In this document: one piece after another, positions 49,001 through 61,200 of the stretch
How positions within the stretch are numbered: position 1 is the first letter of the stretch
How the letters are laid out: each line of letters begins with the position of its first letter
Notes under the pieces: generated by a model
Databases searched by the model: none
What the model saw: the letters and a program-made list of their open reading frames with translations, nothing else
What the model was told of the DNA's origin: nothing
Program-made: the position numbers and the translations under genes
Source: Varroa destructor
Taxonomy: Eukaryota > Arthropoda > Arachnida > Mesostigmata > Varroidae
Assembly: GCF_002443255.2 (NCBI RefSeq)
Contig: NW_019211454.1
Coordinates: 17,141,037-17,205,036 of the forward strand
Length of the DNA: 64,000 nucleotides
Reading direction: 5' to 3'

Positions 49001-52000
49001 CAATCTTTTTGGTCCTTCTAAGGACATAGTCAATGTAATGGCAATAGACACAATGCAAACATTTTACACCGCCGATACTGAAGTATCACAATAATAACTC
49101 CTATAATTAATTTTACTTAGAAAAAGAACTGCAAGTTCGAGACCGCACACTGATTTTTCATTGTTCTGTATATTGTCATCATGACGGGCAGCAGCAGCAA
49201 AGAGAAGCATTTGCTACCAGCTGTTTTCTGGCTTGCTAGCTAAGATTGGACAGCTCTTTAGAAAGCGTATACGCCATCCCAACGAACCAACATGGGTTCC
49301 GAAGAGAACCCTGTGCAGAAATGGCGTGCAGGATTTTCAGAAGAGCAGTGGCTACGTCGCGCAATGCGCTATACGCAGTGGTCATCAATTTAGAAACAGT
49401 TTTCCGTTTTTGTCCTTTCCGTCAGGTACAAGACTACGCTCACGCTAACCGAGTTGGGCGTCCCTGCGAGTGTATTCGGCCTTTGTTCTGCAATTCCACA
49501 AAAGAACAGAACCATCGATGACGGAGTGGCTAAGCTGGCACAAAGACGACTGGCCTGGCTCAGGGGAACAATTTAAGTTTTCTCACATTTTCTATTTTGC
49601 TAAAAGGCCTGCCTCTTTGATTAAAAAAGGTCGAGCAGGTTTTAGGTGCAGCAAGCTCTGGCACGGCTCCTGCGGCAATTAACCGTTTAGAACTGGCCGT
49701 CGGTGCAAAACGGAGACGATGAAGATTAGGAAGGCAACCGGGTCAGAGGCTACTGGCACTTTGTACCTCCGAGTCGACTCTTACCTATGCAAATCGATTT
49801 CTGTACTTATGGTCGCTCTTATCCGTCCGCAGAAGTTTAGTTGCACGCCTTACCACAAAATGCAGGAAGGCAGTGTTGACCGCATGGACGAGCATGGACA
49901 GATTGTTCCTCGCAATTACTTTCAGCTTAGAAACATAGGCTTAATCGTAGTGTATAGGATGTGTCATTTGGGAAGATCCCGAAGGGACCTCCCGTACCCC
50001 CTAGCCTAATCGCCACTGCAGTCCGAGGATCTGCATCGTCGCCCCGAAGTGCCAGCAACGGAAGCGTTCAAAACTAACCTTAAAAAGGCATATTTTGTTG
50101 TGAACAAACACTTGTGAAGATCGATGGGAACTTCTTTGCGTCGGTAGCGAGGAGGAACAACGAGTGGGAAAGAATGAATCGACTAAGTAAATACGTCCTT
50201 ATCCGTTTTGCCGTGCATGGGTTCTATTATGAACTCTGCAAGAAACTGGATTTTGCGAGCCTGACTACACGTGCTGATGCGCTCGATGCAGGAAAAATTG
50301 TTATAGATATTGTGGCGCTCGTTGCCGTCTGGGAGTACCTTTAGGACATTTGGCAAGGCTGTTAAATTAGTTCTGTTAACTCGGCAAGACCTGCAAAGCT
50401 CGAATGGTTCTATATGCTCACTCGGATATTTGGATGTTGTGTTGTTGACATGTACATATGATGTCTTGACAAGTACAAACTCTTGAAACTTGATTGATAA
50501 TTTTTTTGTGTATAATTTTTCAATCCGATTGATCGTTTTTTAATCCATTATCAACCTTTGGCTTAGTATTGCCATATGCGTTTTTCTCAGATTAGCATAC
50601 GTTATCGACTAGCTGAAGGTGTGCAAAATGTATCAGATCATTAGAATAGATCATTTTCTATTCTCGCTCACTTCATCGTGAACGGCATTGTCGTCTTAGA
50701 GATTTTGATGGGGCGATTATTGGTAGAATAGATCGAAAAAATGACCATGCACGGATTTCACAGGGGTTTTCCACACTTTGGTGTTTATGCACAGGCGTTC
50801 TTCTTCGATCGTGATGATATTGCGTTCAAGAACGTGAAGAAGTATTTCGCCAAAGCGTCCGATGAGGAGCGCAAGCACGCCATGAAACTCATGGAGTACC
50901 AGAACATGCGAGGTAAGCACGTACCTTTGAGGGTTTCTGGTGTAGTATTTACGTACGTATTTACTTCAGTATATTTTTCACTGAAATTTCTATATCTTTG
51001 ACTTTGTGTCCTTATTTTATGAGCCAGATGTCCCAAACGTCAATACGATAATTCGCTTACAACTGAGGTTATAACAAGTTATTTTTTACGTTATTCCTTC
51101 TTCTACGCAGGTGGCCGCATTGTTCTACAACCCATCGATAAGCCTGAACGCGATGAATGGGGTTCGATTCAGGAGGCGTTCGACGCTGCGCTGGCTCTTG
51201 AGAAAAAAGTGAACCAAAGCCTGCTCGACATCCATAGGATTTCTAGTGACCACAACGACGCTCAGGTAATTGCGAGTTGTTTAAATATCAATTACTTTCA
51301 TGGCAGGCAAGGTACGACTCTTTGTAACGCGTTAGTTCCCCTGCCATTGAAATAAAGCTCCCAGCTAACCCACAGAAACGATGAATCAGCCAGTTTTTGC
51401 CCCTATACTTAGCTATTGATTAGCATCAATGTAAACATTTTTCACGTATTTTTGCGTTGCACAAAACGTCAGCTGGTGTGATAATGATGCCGTTTACTCT
51501 ATTAATCATTCTTACTATACTTGATGATCACTTAAACGATACTGACTAAGTTTTCACCGTTCGAAAAGTTTGCGCAGTCTCAAAGTAAGTTGATTGCTGA
51601 GACGAGAAAGCGTCAAGGTCGTTCTACCTACAGTAGCTAATTAGAGCCACTGGCGACTGGGTTTTTTGCCGTCAAATGTGTCATTATGCCATTAAATGTA
51701 TGAGTCAATATTGAGAACCGCAGTGCAAAATGTGAATCATGTTATACGGGCAGAAGGTTCTGAAGCGACAGAGCTTCGGATCCGTGATGAAAATCGCCGG
51801 ACATAACATTGTAAAATATTGCCGAGAAGAAATCAGCATCACGGCAAGACGAGGCGTAAAAACGAGCTCTGTGTGAATTCTAACTGATTTTAAGCTAAAG
51901 CTCTCATATTCCATTGCAGTTTTGTGATTTCCTGGAAACTCACTACCTGGAGGAGCAGGTTAAGGCGATCAAAGAGCTTTCCGACTACCTGACCAACATC

Positions 52001-52060
52001 ATCCGCGTTGGTAACGGTTTGGGCGAGTTCATCTTCAACAAGGAACTCGGCGATGATTAA
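45911..52060 (+). CDS. Cytosolic ferritin heavy chain, four coding exons
   Basis: The CDS joins 45911-46018, 50795-50912, 51111-51265 and 51920-52060, giving 173 residues, the usual length for animal H ferritins. The product oxidises Fe2+ and stores it as ferric mineral inside a 24-subunit shell. All seven ferroxidase ligands of the family are present: E26, Y33, E60, E61, H64, E106 and Q140 (human H-chain E27, Y34, E61, E62, H65, E107, Q141 in mature numbering). There is no signal peptide, so it should act in the cytosol. Segments such as [16 protein letters not shown] and [10 protein letters not shown] are diagnostic. All introns are GT-AG and junction phases match (0, 1, 0). The start ATG follows AAAG, and no earlier in-frame start fits the family. 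The long first intron contains a dead LINE. Tick FER1 transcripts carry an iron-responsive element, but I could not find a canonical one here. The identity is firm; the chelicerate assignment is an inference. Confidence 0.96.
48557..48585. repeat. (GGCT)n tetranucleotide repeat
   Basis: About six GGCT units in ferritin intron 1. The same unit recurs at 23645-23665, and relatives (CAGG/CAGCC) occur at 58390-58420. Confidence 0.9.
49236..49720 (+). mobile_element. Degenerate LINE reverse transcriptase fragment in ferritin intron 1
   Basis: One reading frame shows NQHGFRREP (49285-49311), [10 protein letters not shown] (49375-49404, compare F-x-D-L-x-x-A-F-D) and [13 protein letters not shown] (49552-49590, compare G-x-P-Q-G-S-x-L-S-P-L-L-F). 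These are successive RT motifs with in-frame stops between them. The metal-binding Asp of the second motif is Asn, so the copy is inactive. It has the same orientation as ferritin. Frames from 49719 to 50344 may be its continuation, but I see no motif in them. Confidence 0.72.
50795..50912 (+). CDS. Ferritin coding exon 2
   Basis: Encodes residues 37-75 (helix B, AFFFDRDD to QNMR) plus one base of Gly76. It holds E60, E61 and H64 in the motif [11 protein letters not shown]. The acceptor is TTATGCACAG and the donor CGAG|GTAAGC, phase 1. The frame happens to stay open 54 bases back into intron 1 to an ATG at 50741, but that would drop helix A, so the splice acceptor is preferred. Confidence 0.95.
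51111..51265 (+). CDS. Ferritin coding exon 3
   Basis: Encodes residues 76-127 ([12 protein letters not shown] to SSDHNDAQ), covering the BC loop and helix C, with ligand E106 in [12 protein letters not shown]. The acceptor TTCTACGCAG is preceded by a pyrimidine tract. The donor is CTCAG|GTAATT in phase 0. The flanking intron 2 is about 200 bp. Confidence 0.95.
51920..52060 (+). CDS. Ferritin coding exon 4 and stop
   Basis: Encodes residues 128-173: [20 protein letters not shown] of helix D with Q140, then helix E and the C-terminus KELGDD, followed by TAA. The acceptor is CCATTGCAG. No further coding is needed to complete the family fold. Confidence 0.95.
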   Translation, partial: FCDFLETHYLEEQVKAIKELSDYLTNIIRVGNGLGEFIFNKELGDD

Positions 52061-52770
52061 ACAGATTTGCAACCGACTGTGATACACAACACGCAACCAA
52101 TACGCTTAACGAATCAGAAACCTCGCCGCCAGCCTAGGCAGACATTTCGACGTCAGCCCGTAGTGAATGAACCAGTCAACCGATGGCTTTCTCATCCAAA
52201 TAGTGATTGGCCGAAGCAAAAAAGTAAAATTTGCTTTGGGCTCCAAGCGTTCTTACATCCACCTTTCTACTACCAGGGTGCATAGTTGTACTTGTACAAG
52301 GGCTTGAAGTTATACAGACAGTTATATCGTGCTGCTGGTTTATTTGGTTTAATTTTTTGTGTCAGACAATAGGACAGTGATCGAAGAATGAAGAGCTTCC
52401 ATTTAGTAAGAACGCCAGGAGATGAAGCAGACTATGATCTGGATTGCGTGTGGTATCAAGCACAGTGATTTGCTAGTGTCTTATGATTAAGCGAATGCTT
52501 ACGAACGATTAGAACAAACAGCCTAATCAAATGATGTTTTGAATCGGATGCGAGAAGATTGAAGATAATTATCACTAATTGAGAAAAGAAATGACGGCAA
52601 TTTATTGGTGAAACACGATAACGTGTGCCTTTGACAAATGATCTGTTTGAGGCAGGCAAAGTTTAGGCGGCGTGCGCCGCCGTTAGCGTACAGTGAATCT
52701 TGCAATGCCTTGCACTTAAATTCAATGCGGAACTGCAAAATATTAGAATAAAATTTCAGGGACTGATATC
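52061..52770 (+). promoter_or_regulatory. Ferritin 3' untranslated region and poly(A) signal
   Basis: The first AATAAA after the ferritin stop is at 52747-52752, so the 3' UTR would be about 700 nt. A 72-codon frame inside it (from 52067) has no recognisable domain and is treated as chance. No transcript evidence is available here. Confidence 0.5.
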
Positions 52771-55700
52771 GGCTATGGACATTTTCGAACAAATAGGTAA
52801 TTATCCTCAACTTGTATGTTACGAACGTTTGGTGCCCCGAAGTCTTTCAAAGGAACCCTGTTCTTCGGCATCAAGGCGGCGCAAGATACCTTAAATTACT
52901 ATTTCTATATATCCTACAGTTTTCACTAGTATTACAATACTAATTATTTAAAATGCAACTCTAGCCTACTGAGCTGTCTTTGCTTAGATAACCTCTCGTT
53001 AGTTCTCTGGCACACGGTATATGTCCTGACGGCGCTCCCCTCGCACTGCTCCAAGTGTGCTACAATTAAAACCGGTTTGAAAGACATTCAATAAAAACGG
53101 ATTTCAAAGCTAACGAACAACGTCTCTTCTTTTGATAGGGCAGGACATATCAGGGATAGCATGAACGTGTGTTTGTCACTACCTACTTAATTTTTTTTAA
53201 CAAAACATCGTGGGACACGAAAAGATTTTCCCTAGTCTGTAATATACAATGGACAATGTCTAATATAACCCCCAAGACCTCTGGAACATGCAAAGAAATC
53301 AAACCACGAACTCTTTGGGGCACCGTTTAAAAGCTTTGTGTACAATAAAAGTTGCGAGACGTATATTTTGCCTAATCGCAGCCAACAAGTCATCAAAAGT
53401 AAAAGTCGTAAAAAGATCAAAGTGGCCAAAAACTCTAGGACAAGGAAAAGTATCTGGGCGTTCAGCGATGCGACGATATGCATGCAAGATTCTGCTTCCA
53501 AACAGGCTATGTCGGAGACTACCGATCTGAGGTGGTCAGAACACTTCGTGGTCCCGGGTACAGTGATCTTCAGCATGAAAACTTGTTTTATATAATGTTT
53601 CGAAGCAGACCTTATTGGCTTAGTCGTCAATTCTTTGGCTATTACAGCTTTTCATTGTATCCGGATTTACTTTTTCGCCCTGGGCTTGTGGCGCATGCGT
53701 CGTAAATGGTAGGAATTTCATCCTGATTTTCGTCTCACTTTATTTGGTTCGTAAGCAAATAATACCTTGTGAATAACCTTAGTAACGTAAACATGACGAC
53801 CATTACAAAACTCTGGGCAGGCTGGATGGGATGATAGATTTATCATTGCTTGAAGTTAAATTTTGAACTAAATTTAAACCTGAATTCGAAAAAGCAACTA
53901 TTAACTTTCAATTAATTTTATTCTTTTTTTTTTTTTGTGATCATCGTGTCAAAATTGTCGGCGAAAAGCGAAAAAAATATACGACTATCATTTGGCTCCT
54001 TATATCTTTAAGCTTTTTTCGATGCTCTAGTCATATGTCATATGCATTACGGTTCTTATCTTTTTTCCTGCAAAAAACGAATTGCAGCTCTTTAAGCATT
54101 TGTTACATTAATATGATTCCTGTTTCTAGCTAAGGCGAACCAAAAACGTGCACTGTACTGCGTATTGCAGTACTTTTCCAGTTGTCAACGTCATAGCATC
54201 CTTATCGTGTGATAATTCAGTGTTTAGATCGTCAACAATAAAGCCTTAATCTACTACAGGAAACGACAACAATAATAAGCTACAATATCTTGATATTATT
54301 AATACGGGAATTGAGCGACTAGTGAGTATACATAAAATTTACACAGAAATCCCCCTGTTAACTAATCCCCGTTAATTTTTTGACATCCGTTTCTTTAACA
54401 GAGCACTTTATTTTCTAAAATATATATTATTTCTGTGAAATATGTACGACGTTATTTCTCAGAAATGTTCTCTATATATAAAATATCCCGTTTAATATCC
54501 GGTACATGATCGCTTTAACTAGACATTTTTCAAACACAAAACGAAATAGGAAAAGTTTTGAACCTATACTACCTAACGTATTTTTCAATTTTAGTACGCA
54601 GATATGCTATCCGTCTTCGATCACCGCCACACCCGTATATTACATCGACTCCAAATTAGGCGCTTTGAACCCTATTTTCCTCGATTGCGGTTGCTGTAAA
54701 CACCAGCATTGACTTACAGCGTCAACACTAGATGGCGCCACTAGTTATTCAATAGGATCGCATGATAGCGAAGCAATAGGAAGGCCGACTTCTTTCTTTC
54801 CTAGAATTCAAACCACGATACCGCTATCTTGTAGAACGAGGATAGCATAAAATCATCAGAGTGCCACTCAACAGCCTTGTGTTGTGTGAGCTTCATACAT
54901 ACGTCCTATTAAATCATACAAGGAGGCCAGACGGGATCGTCTATGCAAATATTAGGTACACAGTGGTCCAAGAAAATGAACTGACAGCATGAGCTCATAT
55001 GCAATCATTTGCAGAATTACAGTAGCGTTATCGCTGCCAGCAAATGGGCTAATTATTATTGGGATAGTCCGACATTGGCCTTATCGACAGATAGTTCAAT
55101 GCTTGGTGTGTCCGATTTCGTTAAACTGTTCTGGCACGGTATCCAAACAGGTACTAATCTAATTTGTGTGATGATCATACGTGTGCGAAATATCCGCTCT
55201 ATCGCATAAGCTGTTTGAACGTGCGCTTCTATGCACTGATGTGCTTTCACATAGGTGAAAATGGCAGTAAGCTGCTTCGGACACCACAACAAACCGTCAC
55301 TTTCCTAAATATATCTATAATGTTAAGCCTTTTGTCTCGTAAACGTATGTTGCCTGAAGTCTATCCTCCTATCGGCTACAACGGTGAGGGTATTCACTCG
55401 AGTCAATGGGCGCAGCTCCCGAATTGTCCATTTTCTATTGCACGGATCCGATTTGGTGTCATACGTTGATGTTAATGGTAAGACCAGTTGGTGAGGGAAT
55501 ACCGTAAACCGTAGTAAAAATAAATCATGTTGATATAAGATACCTAAATTCCTACTTCTATATATATATATATATAAGAGTCCTACTTATATATGTCGTG
55601 TTCCATTTCGGTTTATATCGATTTTGCCGATGTCCGGTTCCTTCCAATCGCTTGGCAAACCAAGTAACCAATTCTAAAACATTTCGCCGACGTAGATGTA

Positions 55701-56782
55701 GTTATGAGCAAACATTCTACAGATGCCCAAATAATAATTACGCATCGAACGGATCAATATCGGGAAGTTCCCGATTTCAGTAATAATGACAATAATTGAT
55801 AATTATCGACTGAGGGATTCAGTCTGGTAAACACTCACAGTTACTGACAGAACACTGACAAGTTATTTAGTATCAGCGCTATTATACGATTTTAAGTTTT
55901 TCAAGAGTAGGAACAGCAGCTAATGTTAGGACATATAAAAGCCTTTCTCCGTTACGGGTTCTCCTATTCTCTTTTTATGAAATGATTTTGCATATAATTA
56001 CGTTGTTAAACCCCAATGCGGAACAACGATATAGATGCTTTGCTTACTATTTTTCATGGCGAGTGAAATATATCAACACGGTTGGTTATTGGCCAGCTCT
56101 TTACTTCCGAACAAATAACATTATAAATGGGCATTATAGTGAAAATAATAAGAGATCTATCTGCGTCACACGAAACTTCCACCGTTAAATTATATTCAGC
56201 ACATACTGTATCTTGTTTATTTACATCAATGCAACATTTTCGCTTCCTATAAAAAAAATACTAGTACAGCTGTTAACCTAAGGATTCTATGCCACAGAAG
56301 TAAAATGGCTTTAAGTACCTTGGGCAGAAACCCTTCTAGTGTCCACCGACGGGGTGATTGGACGATACCGTTGTTCTGTGCACCAAAAGGAGCATAGTGA
56401 ATCTCTAAGCTGAGTAGGCTGCTAACCTAGTCACTGTTTAGAAGATGCTATTTCCAGCGTCCTATCGTTCCTGGGGATTGTTTCTAGTACCTGAAGTTAC
56501 TGTAGTGGGTTCCTCGAATTCTCGCTCGCAGCGAACTCGGGACGCATTTGGGCAAATCGAAAATTAGCTTCAACTGGTAAGCAAATGGCGGACATTGAGC
56601 CGCGCTCCGGTGACGCCTACTAAAAGTTTCTGGGTGAATGGCAAAGATATGGATAAGTTTAAGGTGTACCTATTGAAACGCCATATCAATTTTTTACTAT
56701 TTACAGGTCGCTGTAAGCAAGTAATTAATTGATCGAGAGTGACTGTACTTTTCGTTTCCCGCCATTGCATCGTCATCTCTTT
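52771..56782. other. Downstream of ferritin, no recognised gene
   Basis: AT-rich. Overlapping frames on both strands at 53230-53700 include a lysine/arginine-rich segment, but no domain is apparent. An AT run lies at 55560-55576. Nothing else is supported. Confidence 0.5.
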
Positions 56783-56925
56783 GTTTCGAGCTTTACGTCG
56801 GTACCGCCGGTAGGCGTTCCATCAGACAGCTGGCTTTTAGCGTGAGACAACATTTGTCTATGCTCGGATTCGAACCCACACTATAAGCAGTCCTTAGGAT
56901 TATCAGGCAAATACCACGGGGAGTG
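56783..56925 (-). mobile_element. SINE-like copy, - strand
   Basis: The reverse complement carries CCCGTGGTATTTGCCTG, a near-perfect B box GGGTTCGAATCC, then AAAGCCAGCTGTCTGATGGA, GGTACCGACGTAAAGCTCG and AAACAAAGAG. It is the best copy for the B box and body together. Confidence 0.65.
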
Positions 56926-56975
56926 CATGATCATCCTAAGTTCTCGCAATGTATTACCCTTTTTTTATACTAGCT

Positions 56976-56999
56976 CTCTCTCTCCCTCTCTCTCTCTGT
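56976..56999. repeat. (CT)n microsatellite
   Basis: A short CT run with one CCC interruption just downstream of the 56.8-kb SINE-like copy. Confidence 0.9.
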
Positions 57000-57279
57000 T
57001 TTAATCTATTAATTGTTTTGATTAACGAGCACGATAGTAGGTTCTGCAGTGATCCTTACGGCTCGACCTTGCGGGCAAAAAATAGTATTAGGTAGGCGAT
57101 AACGTAACCTGTTCAACAGCGCAATTCCCCCTTTAACTTATTGCAGATTTCCTATGCGTTCAAAAACTGTTTTTATTTCATTCGTTCTAGAACTAGCATC
57201 GCTTCAATATCGCCAAACCATGTGTCGTTGTACGGCGCATTAAGTTCCACTTGGCTACTATGCATGAAGAGCCCATTTC

Positions 57280-60200
57280 TTTCCCAGTTTGGCACTAATC
57301 ATTTCAACTGATGCTGCCTTCCGCTCGGCTGTTGATAAGTGGTTCTTCTGCGTTCTTTTGCCGTTGTCGTTTACTAGCCCTTTTTACTCTCCAGCCAGAC
57401 TTCGGTTTCCTGTTTTTCCTCTCACAGTAGTTCTGCTTCTCTTTGGCTCTCCCGTGTATTCCGTAATGTCGTCTTGGTTTATGCACCTGTTTCATTCATT
57501 TTTCTCGATGGCGACAATCACCTCTACCTCCGCGTACGGAGATCGTGTACATCGTCAAGACCAATGTCAAAGTTCGTCTGTCCGAATTTCCGTCAAAAGC
57601 TTCGTACAAATCTGCTTTTCCCTTTTTTCTCTGCCAGGCTGACTGGGCTAAGTGAAATGTATGGGCGACAGATGGGACAAGTGAATGCCCCCTCACCATA
57701 TGCTTATCTGGTGCCGAAGTGCGAGCGACCATAGTTAGTCTATGAGAAGCTTACACGTACACCCGAGAATCAAGCGACCAGAAGGACGGTAAACTACCGA
57801 TGCAGGTAGATACGGCTATAGGGACAGCCATTTTGCCCCGTTTTACCAGTAGCAATGTCTGCGCCGACACGCCCCCATGTGGCCTGCTAATGCAGTAAGG
57901 TATTCGTCCTCGAGCACTTCGCTACGAGCAGTAGTAGTCATATGGTAGTTGTAGTAGCGAGCGGTGTCTGTGTTGCCGACCAAAGGCTTGTTGCCCGGTC
58001 CATTTCCTTGGTGCTCATCGTTGGTGCATGTAGCAACCCCAGAATACATATACGCTAGAAATACACCCTTGAAGGCTAGTGGGTGCTCCAACAGACTCAC
58101 CTACTAGCTCACACGCAGTCTTTCTCTCTTGGTGCTCCATGATGCCCTCGACATGGACTACGCGAGCCTGCCATCCCACTACCCGTCCGCGAGGCTCCGT
58201 CTATCGAAGCAGCGTTTTTCCGTCCGGTGCAACGGTTCTGCCGCTATATGCAGGTCTTGCTAAGTTAGATTGTCATAGAATATAGCATATAGGGAACGAG
58301 CATCTTGGTCAGCCACAGAGCCTCCTTCGTTGCTTCTAACTGAGCCGATGCTCATATCCCGGGTGATGCCAGGTCGAGCTGGCTGACACAGTCAGGCAGT
58401 CAGGCAGCCAGCCAGCTAGCCTTTCGGCGGAGAGATAAACCTGCCAAGAAATAAGAGAAAGCATGCTCCTGCATGGCTTCTGGTGGCTAGCTTATAGCAA
58501 GCTAGCCCTCTCCCTTTGTATCAGTCTCTTTTACGCTCTTTCTATTTTCTCTCCTTCTAGATTCGTTTCTCTATACCCTTTCTGGTTTTTCCTGTTCTTG
58601 ACAAAAACCTGCCACACCAGCAGTATCAGTACAACTGACAGGTTTGCTGAGTACGGAAGGCTTGGTTCTTTCGCGCTGTTGCCGCTCTTTCTGCTCGCAG
58701 AGTTCGCGCATCCTGCGTGACCACCCCTTTCCGTCTCATCCCAATAGATAGTTAGTCTTCGTTGCGAACTGCTGCGATCTTCCAACCCTCAAGCAGAACC
58801 TCTACAACAACTGCCACTACTATTATTATTATAACTGCTCGCTGCTACAAGGCTGCTGTACCGTGTAATAGCTTTGTCGACGGTTTTCTCAACGGAGTCT
58901 CCTGAAACGACCAAGTTTAGCCAAATCCCCCCAGAGCCTCCATTGCTGATGTTGCTAGCTGTTAGTGCTGGTTGTGGTGCCGGTGCTGCCATTCCTGCTG
59001 TCTCCACTGTAAAGGTGGCAGCAGTAGTGAGCGATTGGCTAAGTACTAGTGTGTGTATTTATGTCCGCTCGCGGATGTCTGGTCCGTTGGTTGCTCACGG
59101 GCTCTTTCGGTTGCCGAGTCTCTGACATGGTGACCGTGTGTAGACCTGTGTGCAGCAGTATGTGAGTTTCTGAGCGTTCGCGTGTGTGTGAGTGCGTATG
59201 CGTATGTGTGCCTTTGTGTATGTGTGTGTGTGTGCGTGAGCGGGGCTTCCTCCACCCTCTTTCTCGTCTCCAGTTCGTCGTTCTTACGGACTCGCTCCTC
59301 GTTGTGCTGCAACACAACGAAGCAGCGGGGCAGGCCAGCCAGATAGCCTGCTTGCCTGTCCGCCAACCAGCTCTATTCACTGGCCTGGTATGGTCTGTGT
59401 CCCTCTTGCTGGTGCCTGCTTGCCCGCTGCTAGCTCTGGTGAACGGCATGATGGCGACAGCGGCAAAGCCGTACCGACCAACGTTCACCGCTTGCTCACC
59501 AGTCTCGCGTCCCAACTTGCCTTGACAGCTCGCTATCCCCTTCAGCGCCATTTCCCCTCCCCGCTCAGCCCTTGCCCCTTCCTCAGGCCTGCCAACCATT
59601 TCCTACTACTCTCGTACCCTGTACACGGACAGGCTGTCCCGTGCTGTGGTCCAGCCTTACCCGTCCGGCCCACACCCCACTTCTTTCGTTGGAGTCCCAC
59701 ACTCATCCCCTTCCCGGAAAGTCTCCTACCCCACCATCTCACTTTACCCCACTTTCCCCCTCTGCCCTGGCGAGCTTTCCCTGAACTCGTGCACACGACG
59801 ACCCCCAACTGACTACACTACTGCCGCCTGCCTCCTGGCGATGGAGGCTGGGGGTTACTGGCAAGGACCCCGGACGACCGCCCACCCATCCTCATCCCCC
59901 TTTTACGCAAGCGACAAAGGGAGAGGAAAAAGAGAAAGAAAAAAGGCAAGAGATGGCGAGAAAATAGAGGGGGGAGGAATGAGAGAACACCACACATAGA
60001 GCAGACTGCTGCAGCAAGCCAACTGCAGCTCGTTCGCCCATTCCTTCAGAGCACTAGCTGCACGGGGAAAAGCAGGCGAGCAGGTCTTTGCAAAGGAGCA
60101 GAAAAGGCTCGCTCTCTGACTCACTCACTCTTCACTTGCTCGGTCGTTCGCTAGCTCCTGCGTTGCTGGAGCTCCGCTGTATTCTGTTGAACCGTGCTTT

Positions 60201-61200
60201 CCTCAACTCGTTCTTATCCTGTGCTATCCTCGTCTCTTCTCCTGCTACTCTCGTTGGTTTGCGTTTGGTCGCCCGGTCGGTCGTTTCTTCTTTCGCCGTC
60301 GTCTTCGTCGTCGTCGCCGTTGGTTCTGTTCGTTTGTTCGTTCGTTGGGCTCAGCCTGTCTGGTTCGACTATGGGGTTGTGTGGCTGTGCTGGCACCAAC
60401 GAGGCAGCAGGCAACCACCCAGCCAGGCAGGCTTTGACCAGAGGACGAAACGAGGAACAGGCTGTGTGCCGACTGAGCGAGACCGTAAGAAGTAAAGAGG
60501 AACGGGATAAAGAAAAGGCAAGAGCTCAGCGAGAGGAACCGGAAGAACGAACATTGGCAGGCCCCAGACCGCCACAGACGAATATAGGAGGCGGTGGCCA
60601 GGCCAAAGGTCTGCCATAGCTTTCCGGGCCTGAGGCAGCTTGCTTAGAGTGATGTGTGCAGGCTCGGCGAGAGGCAAGCAAGCAGGTCGACAGGCAGAGC
60701 CAGGGCCTAGTGGAAACGCAGGACTCGCCTGGTAGATGGCAGGAGATGGCATGGCATAGCCGAGAGGCCGAGCCACCAAGAAACTCCTGAGGCCGGATTT
60801 CTACCAAAGGAGAGAAGAACTCCTAACCAAACCACTACAGACAGAGAAATAGCACGCTTCTCTTTTCCTTTTCTTCGTTTTCGTCGTCGTTTTGTCCTGG
60901 AAGAGGAGCCAAAGGCCCATTCAGCGAGTAAGCAAGTGGCTGAAAGCCCTACTGACAGCCACCCGATGACAGAGGTATTCTGGATAGTCAGGCCCCGAAG
61001 TCAAGCTACACTGCTTGCACTAGGCAGTAATGGTGGCTGTCGATAGGCTAGCAACGACGATGAATACCTAGTGTTGCTGCTGCCGCTGGTGATGTTGTCC
61101 TTGCCGTTGTCTCGGTCGGTTTCGGACACTGCCACGATTGAGGCTTCTTCGACCATTGGCGGGAAAGTAAGTGGCAGATTTGGTCCATTGGATTGGTCTA
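57280..61200. promoter_or_regulatory. GC-rich, triplet-rich block, probable promoter / 5' UTR region
   Basis: Composition changes sharply here: pyrimidine-rich and GC-rich sequence with TG, CA, CAGG, TCG and TTCG short repeats, and open frames on all strands (up to 186 codons, - strand 59039-59599; 141 codons, + strand 60194-60619). These frames are low-complexity (His-Thr, Ser, Leu or Arg-Glu rich), overlap antisense, and show no domain. Such blocks in arthropod genomes commonly mark long 5' untranslated exons of regulatory genes; that is an inference. A donor at 61166/61167 would suit a + strand transcript. Confidence 0.35.
61092..61166 (+). CDS. Candidate first coding exon at the end of the GC-rich block
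   Basis: ATG TTG TCC opens 25 codons, reading MLSLPLSRSVSDTATIEASS and ending TIGGK, up to a consensus donor GGGAAA|GTAAGT in phase 0. The frame is also open upstream. It lies at the 3' edge of the GC-rich, triplet-rich stretch, where a first exon would be expected. No acceptor partner was identified in the window. Confidence 0.2.

Larger units (their letters stand above)
46019..50794 (+). other. Ferritin intron 1
   Basis: A 4776-bp GT-AG intron. It holds the GGCT repeat (48.56 kb) and the LINE fragment (49.24-49.72 kb). Frames at 46889-47161 and 47493-47828 lie in moderately GC-rich DNA and have no recognisable domain; the second encodes an Ala-rich segment and may be chance or old element sequence. 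Confidence 0.9.

Noticed and set aside
50741..50794. In-frame ATG before ferritin exon 2 that would give an alternative N-terminus
   Set aside because: It would remove helix A and two ferroxidase ligands; the frame is probably open by chance before a good splice acceptor.
52067..52285. 72-codon frame just after the ferritin stop
   Set aside because: It lies in the probable 3' UTR and shows no motif.
53232..53630. 132-codon - strand frame with hydrophobic runs
   Set aside because: Three + strand frames are open across the same stretch, and there is no domain or splice evidence.
59039..59599. 186-codon - strand reading frame
   Set aside because: Low complexity: His-Thr repeats from a CA/TG run and Arg/Glu-rich flanks. 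No domain, and other long frames overlap it antisense.
60194..60619. 141-codon + strand reading frame with a hydrophobic start
   Set aside because: Leu/Ser runs come from triplet-rich DNA. No cleavage-site logic, no domain, and overlapping frames on both strands.
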